Positions 37,801-49,804 of a stretch of 64,000 nt of DNA are shown here, one piece after another. The notes under the pieces are model-generated. The model did not search any database. It was given only the letters and a program-made list of their open reading frames with translations, and was not told the origin of the DNA. Source of the stretch: Acanthaster planci (Eukaryota > Echinodermata > Asteroidea > Valvatida > Acanthasteridae); NCBI RefSeq assembly GCF_001949145.1, contig NW_019091475.1:536561-600560 (forward strand), in the 5' to 3' direction. The position numbers were made by a program, and so were the translations under genes. Within the stretch, counting starts at the first letter, position 1. Each line of letters opens with the position of its first letter.

Positions 37801-40800
37801 CTGCATTTCACACTCGGTAAGTAGAAAGGTATCTGAATAGGTCCTGAAAGGTACATTGGTTGGTGTTTCATTGTTGAGCAAACTTGGTCGAAATATTCCG
37901 CAAAGTTCTGTATTTCATTCCTTGTCTGAAGAGGTCAAAATCCTACCACTGAGCGCCCTCTAAAGGTCGTGCACAATGCCATTCGAACGCAAGGTACAAC
38001 ACTTACCTCCGCCGTTGCTGTAACACAGGTAGGGGAAACGCCAGACGTTGCCCAAGCCGACGGCGTAGCCGATGCAGGACAGCAAGAATTCGGCGTGGTT
38101 CGTCCAGTTGCCCCGGTCCTTGTTCTCGTCGCCACCTTTCGTGACGGCCATGACGGGGAGGGGGGAAGGCGGTCCGCTGCCAGGCGCCGGGTACACGGCA
38201 AAGCCTGGGTCCCCCTGAGGTAATGGCTGGAAACTCTGTGTAAGCGGGAGAACAAAAGTTTCGTCAAAATTCAGAACTGGAATCCACAAAAAAAAAATCA
38301 TAAGAAACTACGATTTTAATGTCTGAATCCTAATTGCCTTCTTAAAGCATTCCTTCAGTGCCATGTTTACTTCCTTAATTTTTTTTTCGATCAGTGTCGC
38401 AGTTACACCAGGTTGCGTTAATCGTAATTATAATAGGCTTACATAAAAATAACTTATGCGAAATCAACTATCAGGGTCAAAATTTACAGCACCATGATTT
38501 GTAAGTTGCCTACTTCTGTCATCCATGTTAAGCGTAGCACTTAAAAAATTGTTTGCCTTACACAATTTGAAATATTTTACTTGAGTAAAACTCAAAGAAT
38601 TTCGCTGTTTAATTTTAAAAAAATAGATACATTGTACAGAAAAAACTGTATTGACTATTCGACACTTGATCTTCTCCGGGGAGGAAGTTACACATTTCTT
38701 GGTAATTGCACGACAAACGTGACGGAAGTGAAAATTAATTTCAGGGACAGAAAAGAGGTGTCTTTTTTTCCATTTATTTTCAGTTGATTTTTTTGTTGTG
38801 TGTGTGTCCTTTGGTAATGACTAACACACGAGTCATCATAGTTATAGCCAGAAATTCATCAAGGCTCACACCGGCACAACGCGCAATTCCGGCTCTTAGT
38901 GCCCACACTGAATAATACATGCAACTCTCATGACAACTGTGGGAGTACGCATTATTTTAACTGATATCCGCCTTAATACGAAATATTGACATTTCCATTT
39001 ATTTCGACTGGTACAAGTGCAGTTAAATACGCAGAAATTAATTACATTGCAGGTGAAAAAACGTGAATTCGTTCTTTCGCGGTCAAATTTATTGACCTCG
39101 ACCGGTTCCTCCGGCCGTCCGTGACCTCTGCGTTGGCGGTCGGAGTGCCGAGAAAATCACGCGGATACGCCGGCTGACCGCATGCTCGCGGGTCAACGGA
39201 AGGAGTTGGGAAAAAATTCCGAGCGTGTTTGCGGCACGGACCGTGATGGTCATAAATAAAATTGCAAATGGAAACCGAGAATATGCTTAGTGCTTAGTAT
39301 CAACTGTTATAGAAAATGAGACTCGAAACCAAATCCACACGTCGAGAAAGGGGACTTGTGTCAGGCCTTTTACACAAATATTTTATTCATGTGAAACAGG
39401 CTTTAACAGTTTTTTTTAATGGAAAAATAACGTTCAACATATCAAAGATAAAGATAGGAACAAACCAAAACATACAATTTATTGTCTCACATGATGGGCG
39501 ATTTAGAAAACCAAACAAATCTACAAATTTCAAGTTGATTTGCTCAGTCTGCTATGTTCCTTTTCTTTAGAGGAGCACGAAGCCAAATATAAAGGAACGG
39601 ACGAAAAAGGCAACACCTTGGCCTATGCATGCGCCTCCAAGTGTGAAGGTTGCACGTTTCTGACTGATAATGGAGGGAAAATCATTGTTTGGTCCCCACA
39701 GCACCTGTTCATTGTGTCAGTTACAACTTGGTTTGCCTTTGAAACAGTTGCGGCAGCGAGATCTTTCGCTGGAAAATACAGGGAGCACTGTCATGGTCAG
39801 TTGCCCGTGGTTGACGGCCGAGGGAGGGGTTAATAGTTGTTGAACAATTCATCTGAAAGACTGACTTGTTCAAGTTGTTGGAAAACCCTGTACATGGCCC
39901 TTTGTTAAACATACTGAATGACAAAGTAGGGACTAAGTTCTTTTGAATTTTGTTCACGCCAGAATATCGCAAAATCAATCCTTCAACTTTGTGGCCCTAA
40001 CGATTGATAATTGATGGAAAAGCAACCGTTCTTTTCTAGCTAGGATTATTTTCGTGTTGATCTTTTTTACACAACAAAAATCTGGATAGGACTCTTAGGA
40101 GTGGTTCTTGATGGCATAGAGCAAGGAACAGGTAATGCAGTTGGACTAAAAGTATACATATATTGCCAGTATACTCTAACGAGGAAAAAGTGATTCACGC
40201 TTGAATTACGTAACAGTATCGAGTAGACGAATTATTACCCTTCGGCACGACGGAGCGGATGTTTACATTCGTCCTCGACGCAGTATTTACGAAGAACAGC
40301 CACGCCTCTTTTCAAACCACGCTTAACAGTATATGCAAAGTTGCGGTTTGGTACAGTGAATAGGCAGTTTCTTTGAGGTAAATTAAAAAATGTGTGGAAT
40401 TCGCAAGAGCGAAAAAAGAGTACAATGTACAATGTACATGTACATGGGGAGTGGACCATGAGCGTGATGAGCAGGGACTGAAAGCTTTGGGTTAAAATAG
40501 AAAAAATGGAAGTGGTTGCCGATATATCCACACCACATTTTCTCTAGTCATGCTGTAACTCGTAAGCAATGTGTTCAACTCAACGATTGACTGATTGACA
40601 CACGATTACAATTCTGGATATATGAATCAAAACAAAAAAAATAAATGTGAGATAAATATATAGACAGACTTTACTGTTGGAACAAATCAGCAACTGAGAA
40701 ATATTGGATTCTTGTAGTTGTACACAATTGGCAATTTGTTGAACACAATTCTTCAGAAACCGAATGTAAAATAGTATTTATGCATTAATTTTTGTTCGTC

Positions 40801-41058
40801 AGTGATGTCAATAAATGCCTTTGTGATGTTGTACCGTAGTTAGAGACGGTCTGTCATTTGTAAAATAAAAGATTTAACGAAAATGTGAAAAACTTGTCTC
40901 GAAAAATGGAGCTATGCTCGAACGTACAAAATTTAAACAAAATTGACAGAAAACGCCACAATTCTTTGCCAGCGTTTGCACAAATTAGAAAACAAATCTG
41001 AAGGGGTATTTACCAAATTATGAACATTCTTCTGCGTCGATCCATTACATTCTGCCAT
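28592..41058 (-). CDS. slc6a9-like: SLC6 glycine-transporter-like gene, copy 2 (13 coding exons, 697 aa)
   Basis: Na+/Cl--coupled amino-acid symporter, inverted paralogue of the gene at 1.5-19.2 kb. Coding exons in order of transcription: 41058-41014, 38235-38007, 34827-34696, 33350-33017, 32606-32474, 32038-31904, 31276-31173, 30929-30805, 30449-30337, 30145-30014, 29750-29535, 29222-29055, 28819-28592. All are GT-AG with consistent phase (2094 nt). Seen: TM1 GNVWRFPY with Gly in the VGLG position; EL2 cysteines C176/C185 and four sequons (N202, N210, N220, N226); TM6 SLSASWGGL followed by [11 protein letters not shown]8 LGLDSQ; and the tail [10 protein letters not shown], which is nearly the vertebrate GlyT1 tail. 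The N-tail is Pro-rich ([12 protein letters not shown]). Only exon 1 is less certain. Introns hold no other gene I can see. Confidence 0.92.
29055..29222 (-). CDS. slc6a9-like: Transporter copy 2, exon 12 (TM11-TM12)
   Basis: Encodes [20 protein letters not shown], then [12 protein letters not shown] and a Trp-rich helix end [10 protein letters not shown]. 168 nt. The acceptor is CTCCTCCACAG and the donor is GTAAGT. Confidence 0.94.
29535..29750 (-). CDS. slc6a9-like: Transporter copy 2, exon 11 (TM10 and TM11 start)
   Basis: Encodes [20 protein letters not shown], then [17 protein letters not shown] and [15 protein letters not shown]. 216 nt, as in copy 1. The donor is GTAAGT. Confidence 0.95.
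30014..30145 (-). CDS. slc6a9-like: Transporter copy 2, exon 10 (TM8 end and TM9)
   Basis: Encodes [19 protein letters not shown], then TM9 ending GLNTVTQ. DQ replaces the usual DE after TM8. 132 nt. Confidence 0.95.
30337..30449 (-). CDS. slc6a9-like: Transporter copy 2, exon 9 (EL4 and TM8 start)
   Basis: Encodes [19 protein letters not shown] and [13 protein letters not shown]. The Asp (D448) at the TM8 sodium site is retained, in contrast to Gly443 in copy 1. 113 nt. Confidence 0.95.
30805..30929 (-). CDS. slc6a9-like: Transporter copy 2, exon 8 (TM7)
   Basis: Encodes [20 protein letters not shown] then [12 protein letters not shown]. 125 nt, with donor GTAATT in phase 1. Confidence 0.95.
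31173..31276 (-). CDS. slc6a9-like: Transporter copy 2, exon 7 (TM6)
   Basis: Encodes [19 protein letters not shown] then [15 protein letters not shown]. The family-wide SSYNKF is SSYNRF here (R364), and the glycine-transporter histidine is also Arg (R366). 104 nt. Confidence 0.95.
31407..31436. repeat. Perfect 14-bp inverted repeat with a 2-nt spacer
   Basis: ACCTAGCTCTAGAT at 31407-31420 is exactly complementary to 31423-31436. It lies in the intron between exons 6 and 7 of copy 2. No function is evident. Confidence 0.85.
31904..32038 (-). CDS. slc6a9-like: Transporter copy 2, exon 6 (TM5)
   Basis: Encodes [20 protein letters not shown] then VTLEGYWKG and FFVTPRW. The first ten residues are identical to vertebrate GlyT1 as I recall it. 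135 nt. Confidence 0.95.
32474..32606 (-). CDS. slc6a9-like: Transporter copy 2, exon 5 (TM4)
   Basis: Encodes [18 protein letters not shown], then TM4 and KGIKSSGK. 133 nt. The donor GTACTT is weaker than its neighbours but keeps phase 0. Confidence 0.94.
33017..33350 (-). CDS. slc6a9-like: Transporter copy 2, exon 4 (TM3 and EL2)
   Basis: TM3 has [11 protein letters not shown]2 follows, with C176/C185 and sequons at N202, N210, N220 and N226, one more than copy 1. It ends at RPSEEFYR. 334 nt, exactly as in copy 1. Confidence 0.95.
34445..34452. promoter_or_regulatory. Consensus CRE (TGACGTCA)
   Basis: A perfect 8-bp CREB/ATF site in intron 3 of copy 2. It is a single occurrence in an intron, so function is unknown. 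Confidence 0.2.
34696..34827 (-). CDS. slc6a9-like: Transporter copy 2, exon 3 (TM2)
   Basis: Encodes [20 protein letters not shown] then [13 protein letters not shown]. 132 nt, with acceptor CTCTTTTTTCAG and a less usual donor GTTTGT. Confidence 0.94.
38007..38235 (-). CDS. slc6a9-like: Transporter copy 2, exon 2 (N-tail and TM1)
   Basis: A Pro/Gly-rich N-tail ([20 protein letters not shown]) leads to [10 protein letters not shown] and TM1 [11 protein letters not shown]. The acceptor CCGCTTACACAG is phase 0. The donor GTAAGT lies in the same SNGGG codon as in copy 1. It is ten codons longer than the copy 1 exon, all in the tail. Confidence 0.93.
38236..41013 (-). other. Intron 1 of transporter copy 2
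   Basis: 2.8 kb, no supportable exon. It includes the CpG-dense patch at 39090-39250 and poly-A/T stretches. Confidence 0.5.
39090..39250. promoter_or_regulatory. CpG-dense patch in intron 1 of copy 2
   Basis: About 25 CpG dinucleotides in about 160 bp, against an AT-rich background of otherwise very low CpG density. It lies 2 kb inside the gene, between coding exons 1 and 2. It could be an alternative promoter, an enhancer or an unmethylated relic. No TATA box or recognised exon is seen in it. Confidence 0.3.
41014..41058 (-). CDS. slc6a9-like: Transporter copy 2, probable coding exon 1 (aa 1-15)
   Basis: Encodes [15 protein letters not shown] from an ATG in good context (CCAAGATGG). The donor GTAAAT is in phase 0, matching exon 2. 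It parallels the 20-codon exon 1 of copy 1, whose downstream exon begins NHVAL. Short exons can match by chance, so this needs a transcript. Confidence 0.6.
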
Positions 41059-44000
41059 CTTGGAGCAATCTTCACTTCAGGCTTAGAGAAAAGACGCAGT
41101 GACGAGATATCCAAGTACGTTTAGTTCCTGACACAAACTGCACCAATGTCCGGCTATAAACCGATAAAAAGGACCCTTGGTCGACAGTAGATTAACTCTA
41201 AATTTATGCGGTCTCCTTGTGGAAAGAATTAATATTAAGTCTCTTGGTTACAGTAATTAAAGAAATTAAAAAACGTTCTACATTTACTTATATAGAAACG
41301 AGGAGAGGGGAAAAACGTCCGCTTTCCTTCGCGCCAAATTGTGTTCTGAAAATGAGCCGGCTTTTTTGCCATTACACGTGCCAATGTTTTCATTCATGCG
41401 AGAGTACGTCATCATGCAAATAACAACCAGTCATCCCGATTGTCCAATCAGAAATCTTTGTGGTTAATATTCATGAAGCAGAATGCTAGGCCAACGCTGA
41501 CCTTCCATTTCCATTACGCGATGGCCAATACCGTCAATGAGCTTTTATTATGTTAATAAATAGCTGCGTTGATGGTGCACGTGATTGTACGTGGAATTTT
41601 CCAGGATATCGCGCTCAGTAGTTTTCCATTGCGGTTTGGCGAAGGCGCACTTGGACTATTCATTAATACGGACACAAACCGGCAGATAGTGTAAGCTGAG
41701 AGGCTTTCATGGAAAAGTGTTGTGTTTTCTTGTCATCATTTTAATAAAACTTGAGAGATTATGCCGTTGGCATTTTTCATGGTGAACAATCAAAACGAAT
41801 TAAATCATAGTTTCTTATGACCGAAAGTTAGCCAAACCTATTTTTCCCAAAATACAAGATATAGGATATAATACATATTGCCCTTTTATTTATGAAACAA
41901 TGTGAAGGGAAAATATGAAACCGTTGCCTTTAGAATCAGTTGATCACGAAAATGATCATATCATTTTATTTTAAAAAATAGTTATTGTTTAAAGCATAGC
42001 AACAACAACAAAAACCTACTTGACAAAGACCTCTTACGATCGCCCGGTTGGATCATGGAGGTTGGCTGGATTCTGCATTGTGGTGTTGCCTGCAATAAGT
42101 CCTTGAATTGATAATTGCTCTGCATGCGTATCATAAATGTTTTGATCATGAAAAGAAAAAAGAAAGAAAATGATTACGAAAAATACAGAATGGGACAACT
42201 GAAGAAATTCCTTGGCAAAGGTAGCCATCACCGTGGCTGACAGCAGTTCTGTTGTCTGATGGTCTGATTTAGATAAATTATGACTCATCAACGATAATCG
42301 TGGCTCTAAGGGTGAAACACAATAAGCAATGACCATGCATCGAATGTTACGATTTGAAATAGGGGACGAAAGATTGGACATTGTAAATCTTTAACAGAAA
42401 AAAATAAATAAGGATGTGTTTTAAATTATCACATATATTTTGTTTTGTTTTATTTATCTATTTTTTGGCAATCAGTTTGCCATTTTCGAAATTTGCCTTT
42501 TTTATAAAATAGTTTTGGTAGCCTAAAGGAGATGGTAGGGCGCTGTAAAATTGCGCAGCTTGGTATATGTAGGTCTACCGCATCTTCATACTTCTGGACA
42601 ATTCCATTTGGAACTCAATACATATCATTCTCCACAAAGAGCCAGTCGTTCTCTAGAAAAATCCGAGTGATCATAAATAAAAGATGGTTGGAAAATTGCC
42701 AGACAAACTATGACTTAGACTGGTGCCCTCCGTACCAACATCTATTTCAAAATACATGTGTCCAGCCTTTATTTATCTAATTTTGATGGTCTGGGAACCA
42801 GAAAAGATTTGACCTTCTCAGTGCGCTTTCCCACGAGTCGCACTCCAATTCAGTGTTGTGGAACATGCATACATAGACAGTACATGTACTAGTATTAACG
42901 TGAGACAGGTGCAGCAGGTACGTACACCTCTTTACTGATCAAGGTATAGCAACGCAGCTTGCCAACTTAACAGATTTGAATTTGTATGCGGAAAAATGAT
43001 AAAGAGAATCAAATCTAAATTGAAAACTAGGTTTACGGGAGGCCCCGAGTTCAACGAAACAACCACAAAATCGCCAAATTTATCAAGAAAAGTGGCTGGT
43101 TAGGTAATAAAATGTACAAAATGTACAATTTACATGTACATGCTCCCATGTACACACATGTATGGGTGTGCACGCACAGGCACGAATACAGTTGTACTGC
43201 ATAATTTAAAATGATTTCGATATTAAAACTGCTTTTGAAAAAATCCTAAATCCATGAAGTTAGAAACTACCCCCGGAAAAGGGGTCTTTATCGTGCAACC
43301 TTAAATTATAAATGCGGATTTTTATATCTTTTCGGGCGTATATCAAAGAAAGGGGGTAGAAAACAGACCAAACTGTATGTAGGCCTATTCCAAAGTTGGG
43401 AAATATTTTTTTTTGTTTATACAGAGATCTGTGCACTATACATGTACGTTCAGCTGCCTAGATTCCAATGGACGGAAACTATACCTTTCTTCGCCAGAAG
43501 AGGGGGCGTCACGCCCACTCCCCATTCACCTTCAGATGGATTTTTTGTCTGTAAGTATGTTTGTCGGCAGTGGTAGTTTTCCAGGCCATGAATCGGTAAG
43601 TTTGGGAGAGTTCGCACGTATTCATCACTCGGGCAAAGTACAAAAAGTTGCACTTTGCACCATGCAGAGAAGATTGCTCGAACATTGGCTGCGTGATAGG
43701 CCAAAATGTGACGTTCGTTATGAACATATCTCGCTATGGAAACTCTGTCGATTTTTTTTCCGGGTACTCTCAGAAATTTCCGTTGATATCTCATCGAACG
43801 TACGATTTGTTGTTTAAATTTACTGCATGTTACAGTTTTTTCCGGACAGCCATTACCTATATTATTATTATTATTAGTTTTATATGTTGTCACGCGACTA
43901 AAATTAGATCTAGACACACTTTTACTAATATAAAACTTTCAACTATGAGTTGCACATGGGATATGACTCGTACGGTTTCTGTATTTAATGCGCTTTGTCT

Positions 44001-45017
44001 CACAGCTCTTGAAGGAGAAGAGGAGGATGCCTATTTCATTCTTAAAAGATGATGATTGTTTTCCCAAAATGGCAGCTGGATTATCTCGCCCATATTTCTG
44101 ATATCTTAGTGTCTGAAGGAGCAATCAACAGGACAAATCTTGAACGTACAGATTACAAAGCAATACATTTACAAAATCAAAATTATACGTCAACAATTAA
44201 AATTTTAAAAACAGCAAGCATGTGGTAAAAAAAGGAAGCAGGCGGCACGAGAAACCAAATTCGTGTTTTAAATAACAGACTTTCGATTCCCCTTGACGGA
44301 AATGGCACCGTGCCAATAGCAACTCGGCAGTAACACCGCCCCGAGTTTCGCTTTTGGTCACGGAGATGATTTCATTAATTAGTATCTGGTTGCCTAAAGC
44401 GAGGAGGTTCGTTTGTTGATCTCACTTTCGAAGAAACGGATACACATGAACTTTTTCGTTTGTGTATATAGTTTTATTTATTAATAAACCTTTAAAAGCT
44501 GAGCATGAACTAACTGGGGATTTTGCTTATAAATCTTGGAGGGCTTGCTTACTGCCTAAAACTGTACATTCCTGAAAAAAACTGCAAACTGTATCTGTTT
44601 TAATGATAGTCGGTAGTATTTCGTTGGGCGATTTACAACCGTTAATCGTGTATATTCTGATCATACCCCAAAAACTGCAGGGAATGGGTAGAGTTCATTG
44701 GAAAATAGGTTGTTTGTTTGTTAGTTGGAAGGATTATCACATTTGTAATCAGACCACATCCGAAACCTTTATTTTTTCTTTATGCGTATACAATTTTATC
44801 GTGGCTTAGTTAGCTGGAATTACAAGTTTCAAAACAGAGCGATCGACCTATAGTTTGGCCTTGTAAAAGTTGTTAAAGGCGGTATCAGCTCGTTTTTGCT
44901 TACGGGTGATAATCTGGCCTCACGAACGCGACCAACGACCGTAAGCGAACCAGCCACCCGGCCGTGTTCTATCACGCGGCGCACACCCACGGAACAAGCT
45001 ATGCGCATTGACCCAAA

Positions 45018-45122
45018 GTACATGTACTGTATATGTACATGTACATAATGAAGTGCATGCACAATGTGCATGTACATGTACAGTGCACTTACATCTACAT
45101 TATGTACACGTACATGTACACA
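45018..45122. repeat. ACATGTAC-type simple-repeat cluster
   Basis: Alternating GTACATGT/ACATGTAC blocks with interspersed TGCATGCA, forming many overlapping palindromes over about 100 bp. Confidence 0.8.
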
Positions 45123-48100
45123 CGCGAACATGGGCGCGTACATGTCACGCGTGGCCTGTCGGGCTGGGCTTCGGATTGGTCTCAGAGCACGTAGGGCGTG
45201 TAGTAACTATAGTACACAACACGTGCAAAAGGCACGCACGTATCCACAGCCCACGGGCCAGACCATCGTAAATGAGTGCACGCATTGTGTATGCATAATG
45301 CAGTAGGCCAGATTAACCCAACGTCTTGGTGCCACAGTTTAGTTTTAGAGTGGGATGGTGCAAAATGAAATTTGGACTCCATGAATCCCAGGTTAGTTTG
45401 CCATGATAATGCACATGACAGCTCAGACTCAACGACCATGATGCGAGCATTGTGGGGATGAGTTAGAAAATAGACTGAATTTCAATGGAGTATGTGACAC
45501 AATTCTAATTAAATGTACATGTACATTCCTGACGTACATGTAACGCATAATGACATTTCTCATGAAGCCATTTGAAATAATACATGTAAATACTAAACCA
45601 AGTTGTTCTTAGCAAAGGCGAATTTAATGAGGCTGCCCACAGTGAGTTGCAATGCAAACTTAAAAGAGTTTCTGAGCAAAAGTTGACAATAACAGTTTGG
45701 CTCTAAATTGCTTCCAGCTGATACGTTGTACAAAATGCGGAAAGCAATGTTTTGATCAAAACGGCCTATTTCAACTCGGACCCTGGTATATACTGTCAAG
45801 CAGGATGGTACCAGGTATCGAATATCATTATCATTATGAGTATTCCGTCAGTCGAATGCTCAGTTCTTCAGTTCTGCTCCAGCTGCACTGGGAATAAATT
45901 TTCTGAACAGTTCCAACGACATAATCAGAATAAGCAAATGCTTGAATGTTTCTACGACTCTTCAGCAGCTGAAGCAAATGCTTAACGTTTGTGGTTGACT
46001 GCACAGTCGAATGGTTTCAAACCAATAGCGCTTCCACTCTCTACCCACAACCACCTGTCTGCAGAGCTACCTAGAACGGATGTGCCAATTGTGACTGCGA
46101 GGCAAATATCTATCGTGATTTTCATTAAAACTGCCTCGTTGGTGAGTAAACACACACACACAAAATTGACTCCGGCGAGCTGAGCAAACGGCAGCGGATG
46201 ACACTTTGCTCAGAAGCTACATGTAATAGGCCTAGCTCTCGTTTATGGTGAACTTCGGGGGTGTTTCTAGTCTAGAAACCTATTTGATGGAGGAGGCCAG
46301 GTTTCGCTGCCACTACAGAAAACAAACAATTTTTGTCAAACTTGTTAAACAGCATCAGGTGTAACGAATTTATAGCCGTAAAATCAGTACAGTTGCTTGA
46401 AAGGGCATCCCCGGCGTTGCTACAGTGATGCTCGGTTTACAGCCTGTTTATAAGTTTCAGCTGAGCGGCCTATGCTATGATTGCCGTTTGTCGAGTGTAG
46501 TAATGTCACCGTGGGAGTTGAAGCATCAGCCCATGGGCTATTCAGAGTGATCAGAGGGTGGATTGGGTAATTTTTCAACGGATATACGGTATTATCCTTC
46601 CTCACGCAATCTCAAAATTTGCACTCGTTAAAATTTAAAAGATGTCAACACAAAACGAAACAACAGCAAACACAGCAAAACTGTAACTTTTCTTCACATC
46701 CTGCAACTTGGATTTCTGAGGACAGAATGAATTGAGGACAAACTCGTTTCAAGTATATGTACTTGCACATGTAAAACAAATTATCTTGGTATTTTAAAGA
46801 CTTATTTTTACAGTTTTTATTTTGATGGCGAGTAATTTGCATATTCATGAACTGTGATGTGATGTCACAGTTGTGATGGGAAGAAAGCCCCCGTGTTAAA
46901 TTGGTTTGTGCACAAGAAAACTGCTGCAAAAGTTTGTAATATTTTGTTGCCCTACGTTTTCCTTTGCTGATTGATTGCTGTGTATTATATTGAAGAAAAG
47001 TTGTGTCTGAGAAAATCCACTGATGTCATCAACTTATACCCAGCAAGAAATGAGACCGAGGGGTACCCCCCCCAACATGTCCAATCCCTATACACATTCC
47101 AGACTATTGTTACTTAACACATCCCCCCAAGATGTCTGAAAGGAATCCCCCAGATTCCTGCGAGATAATGACCAACACAAAGCAGGGGGGTTCTCTCTGT
47201 CTCATACCTTGCTGCATATGCATCAACTCCAAACAAGATGATTAAGAGTGGCTTTCTTTGAGCCTTATTCTTATTTCCATATAAGGATAATTCTGATCCC
47301 TGCCACATCCTATCGCCATTCAATTCAGATGGCTCCTCCAATCAATCACGGCTCAGAACCCGGAAGTGACAGGTGCATGTTCAATCGCTGATGGTCAACC
47401 TTGGCGTTTATTGGCCATAACCCATAACCATAACGGACGGGCAGGCTCGCCCAGGCTTAGCATAGGAGAAGGGGCAGTCTGGGGTCATGCCTTACAATAT
47501 GCAATCTGGCAATTATTGTCCATGAACTTTAGTGACCGACCTTTAGCTCCCTTTAACTGCTATGAGTAAAACTCACGAAAACCGTTACTTTGAAAACCTG
47601 TTTGGTTTTACAAAAGGCCTGTGCCACAGGCCTAAATAACGGTTTTAACAAATTAGACGTTTCTGAATGCAACTTCGACGCCTTCAATTCTTAACCGATA
47701 TAAAAACATTGTCCTAAATCGCAGTAACTAGAAGCACGGGAAAATGTACCAGGCGAGGTCAAAAAATCTCGAAGGAACAGCAATGCAACAAGGAAATCCC
47801 TTACGCTTTTCTCAGACATTTTCTGGAAATGAACCGAACATCATGCGGCAAATTAACCGTGTGACCATGGGCGTTGCAAGGATTTTCAGGGAGGAGTTGC
47901 TTGGTGGGGGAGGGATGTTAGCGTTCATTACCGAGGATAAACTCGTAAAGGTAGAAGGGAGTCAATTGCGAGGTATTTTTAAGCAGATTTGGTGTTTTTC
48001 ACGCCCTTCCTCTTTTTCACTTCTCTTGCTTTTTCTTTTCCTTTTTTTGGGGGGGAGGGGAGGGGAAGTACCCTTATTCCCCCATCCCTCCCCAGACGCC

Positions 48101-49804
48101 CATAGCCGAGACCGCTCCTTCCTCATTTTGCAACATTAACAACTTTAGCCGCTCGTAATAATTTGAAAGAAATCATGGCGATTCGCCAAGCTATCTTTGA
48201 AACAGTTTAAAGGGAAATGGAAATTGCTCGGTATAAGTGGAACGTTATGGCAAATGTTACAACATTACATGTACAGGAAAACTGAATTTCATTCATTGTC
48301 AACATTTAACGTCCTCTCAACTCCAACAACCCGCCACCCAACGAGAGGAAATTGTCTTAATAGTGAAGAGACATCCGCGATGACAATGGCTCAAGGTTTA
48401 TTTTGTGCTTCCGTTGACCCCGAGTAATATCCCTACTCATCAGTAAAACTCAGAGGCGTATGCAAAATGACAGGTGATATATTAAAACCAGCGAGAATTT
48501 ACTTCATTTTGCCAACCAAGGTTAACTCCAGTTTCTCAAGCTGCTTGAATCCTTGATCGTTCGGAGAGGAAAGGCGACACAGCAATGTTCCGAAAACAAC
48601 AAATTTTTCAAAACTTAACCGAGTTATGAACTTCATTATTCTTAAATTGCCGGTGCGTCGGTTAATCATGGCTCTGGACAGTTGTCCCTGCACTCGCCTG
48701 TCTTTTCCTAGCCGTCAATCCTCCAATCATGATCATGCTACCTGTTAAAAAACCATCGCAATGAGCAGAATGAGTCTAGTGTGAAATAGAGGGGGGCACT
48801 TTTCAGTTTTGTTTTCTTTTTAATAATATTAAAGCTATTAAGATACAGAACCGTCTGTTATACTGGAAAGGGTAAAAATCCACGACGACCGGATTATAAT
48901 GCGCTTTTCATCTTCCTTGTCCTTTACCAAATGGAGAGAAAAGAAGGTCGGGCCACATTGTAGGACATTCAGGTTTCCTTAGGTTACCATTGATCAAATT
49001 GGTTGCTCCGTTTTGATAAGACAACTTCTTTTTTGAGATATTTTGCGAAAGGGGGTCGGATCATGCTGGGGGGGCACTGAGGTAAACTTGCCCCCCTTCC
49101 CGGTCACGGTCGCAGAGTTGTCGGCCATGTCACGTGCAAGGCCACGCGTATGGCCACGTGTTTGAGCTCAGTATTGGGAAGGGGCGGATAGGGTCAAGCA
49201 AAGTGAGACTCCCTTCGGAATACCCCCATTGGGGAGGGGGAAACGCTGTCTCAGTCAGGGTCAGTTCACACACGACCAAGGCTGCGAACCCACGTGCGCA
49301 AATTAGCCACGATGCTCGACCGAGATATCGTACGAGAGGGGGAACTTTGACGAAAGACAGCCACACTGTGACAAACACGGTCATAGATAGAGTGACTAAG
49401 GAGCGAAGCTGGGGGTAGATCCGGATTGCATTAGACTTAATATCAAACCGATAAAAGTAGCCGTCTGTCCATCACAGCCTTCTTATTAAACTTGACCATA
49501 ACAGAGCCGGGCATTACACGCTGCATGGGGTCGACCGGGAGGGGGGTGGGTCGAAGTGCCATCTGGGCAAGCTTTCCGCGCATTATGACAGGAAAGACAC
49601 GATGAGGCCACTTCTAGCAAGGGCATAAAACTGATGATTAAGTAAATGGCGGCTTCGCTCAGTCAGGACGGGGGTGGGGGTCTGTCGGCAGAGTATCATA
49701 ATCTGCCAAAGTATAAAGGTCTCTGGGGGCCATACGTTTTCCTGAGGTGCAGTACATTTTTGAAAAATAGGTTTCATGAATCTTTTTCCAAAAATAGAAA
49801 CAAT

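Noticed and set aside
39540-39833. Open frame after TTTTCTTTAG resembling an exon start
   Set aside because: No homologous motif, no donor in consistent phase, and it lies on the strand opposite to the surrounding gene's intron.
43413-43917. Overlapping long open frames on both strands
   Set aside because: Neither has coding bias, splice context or a recognisable motif. They arise from a stop-poor stretch.
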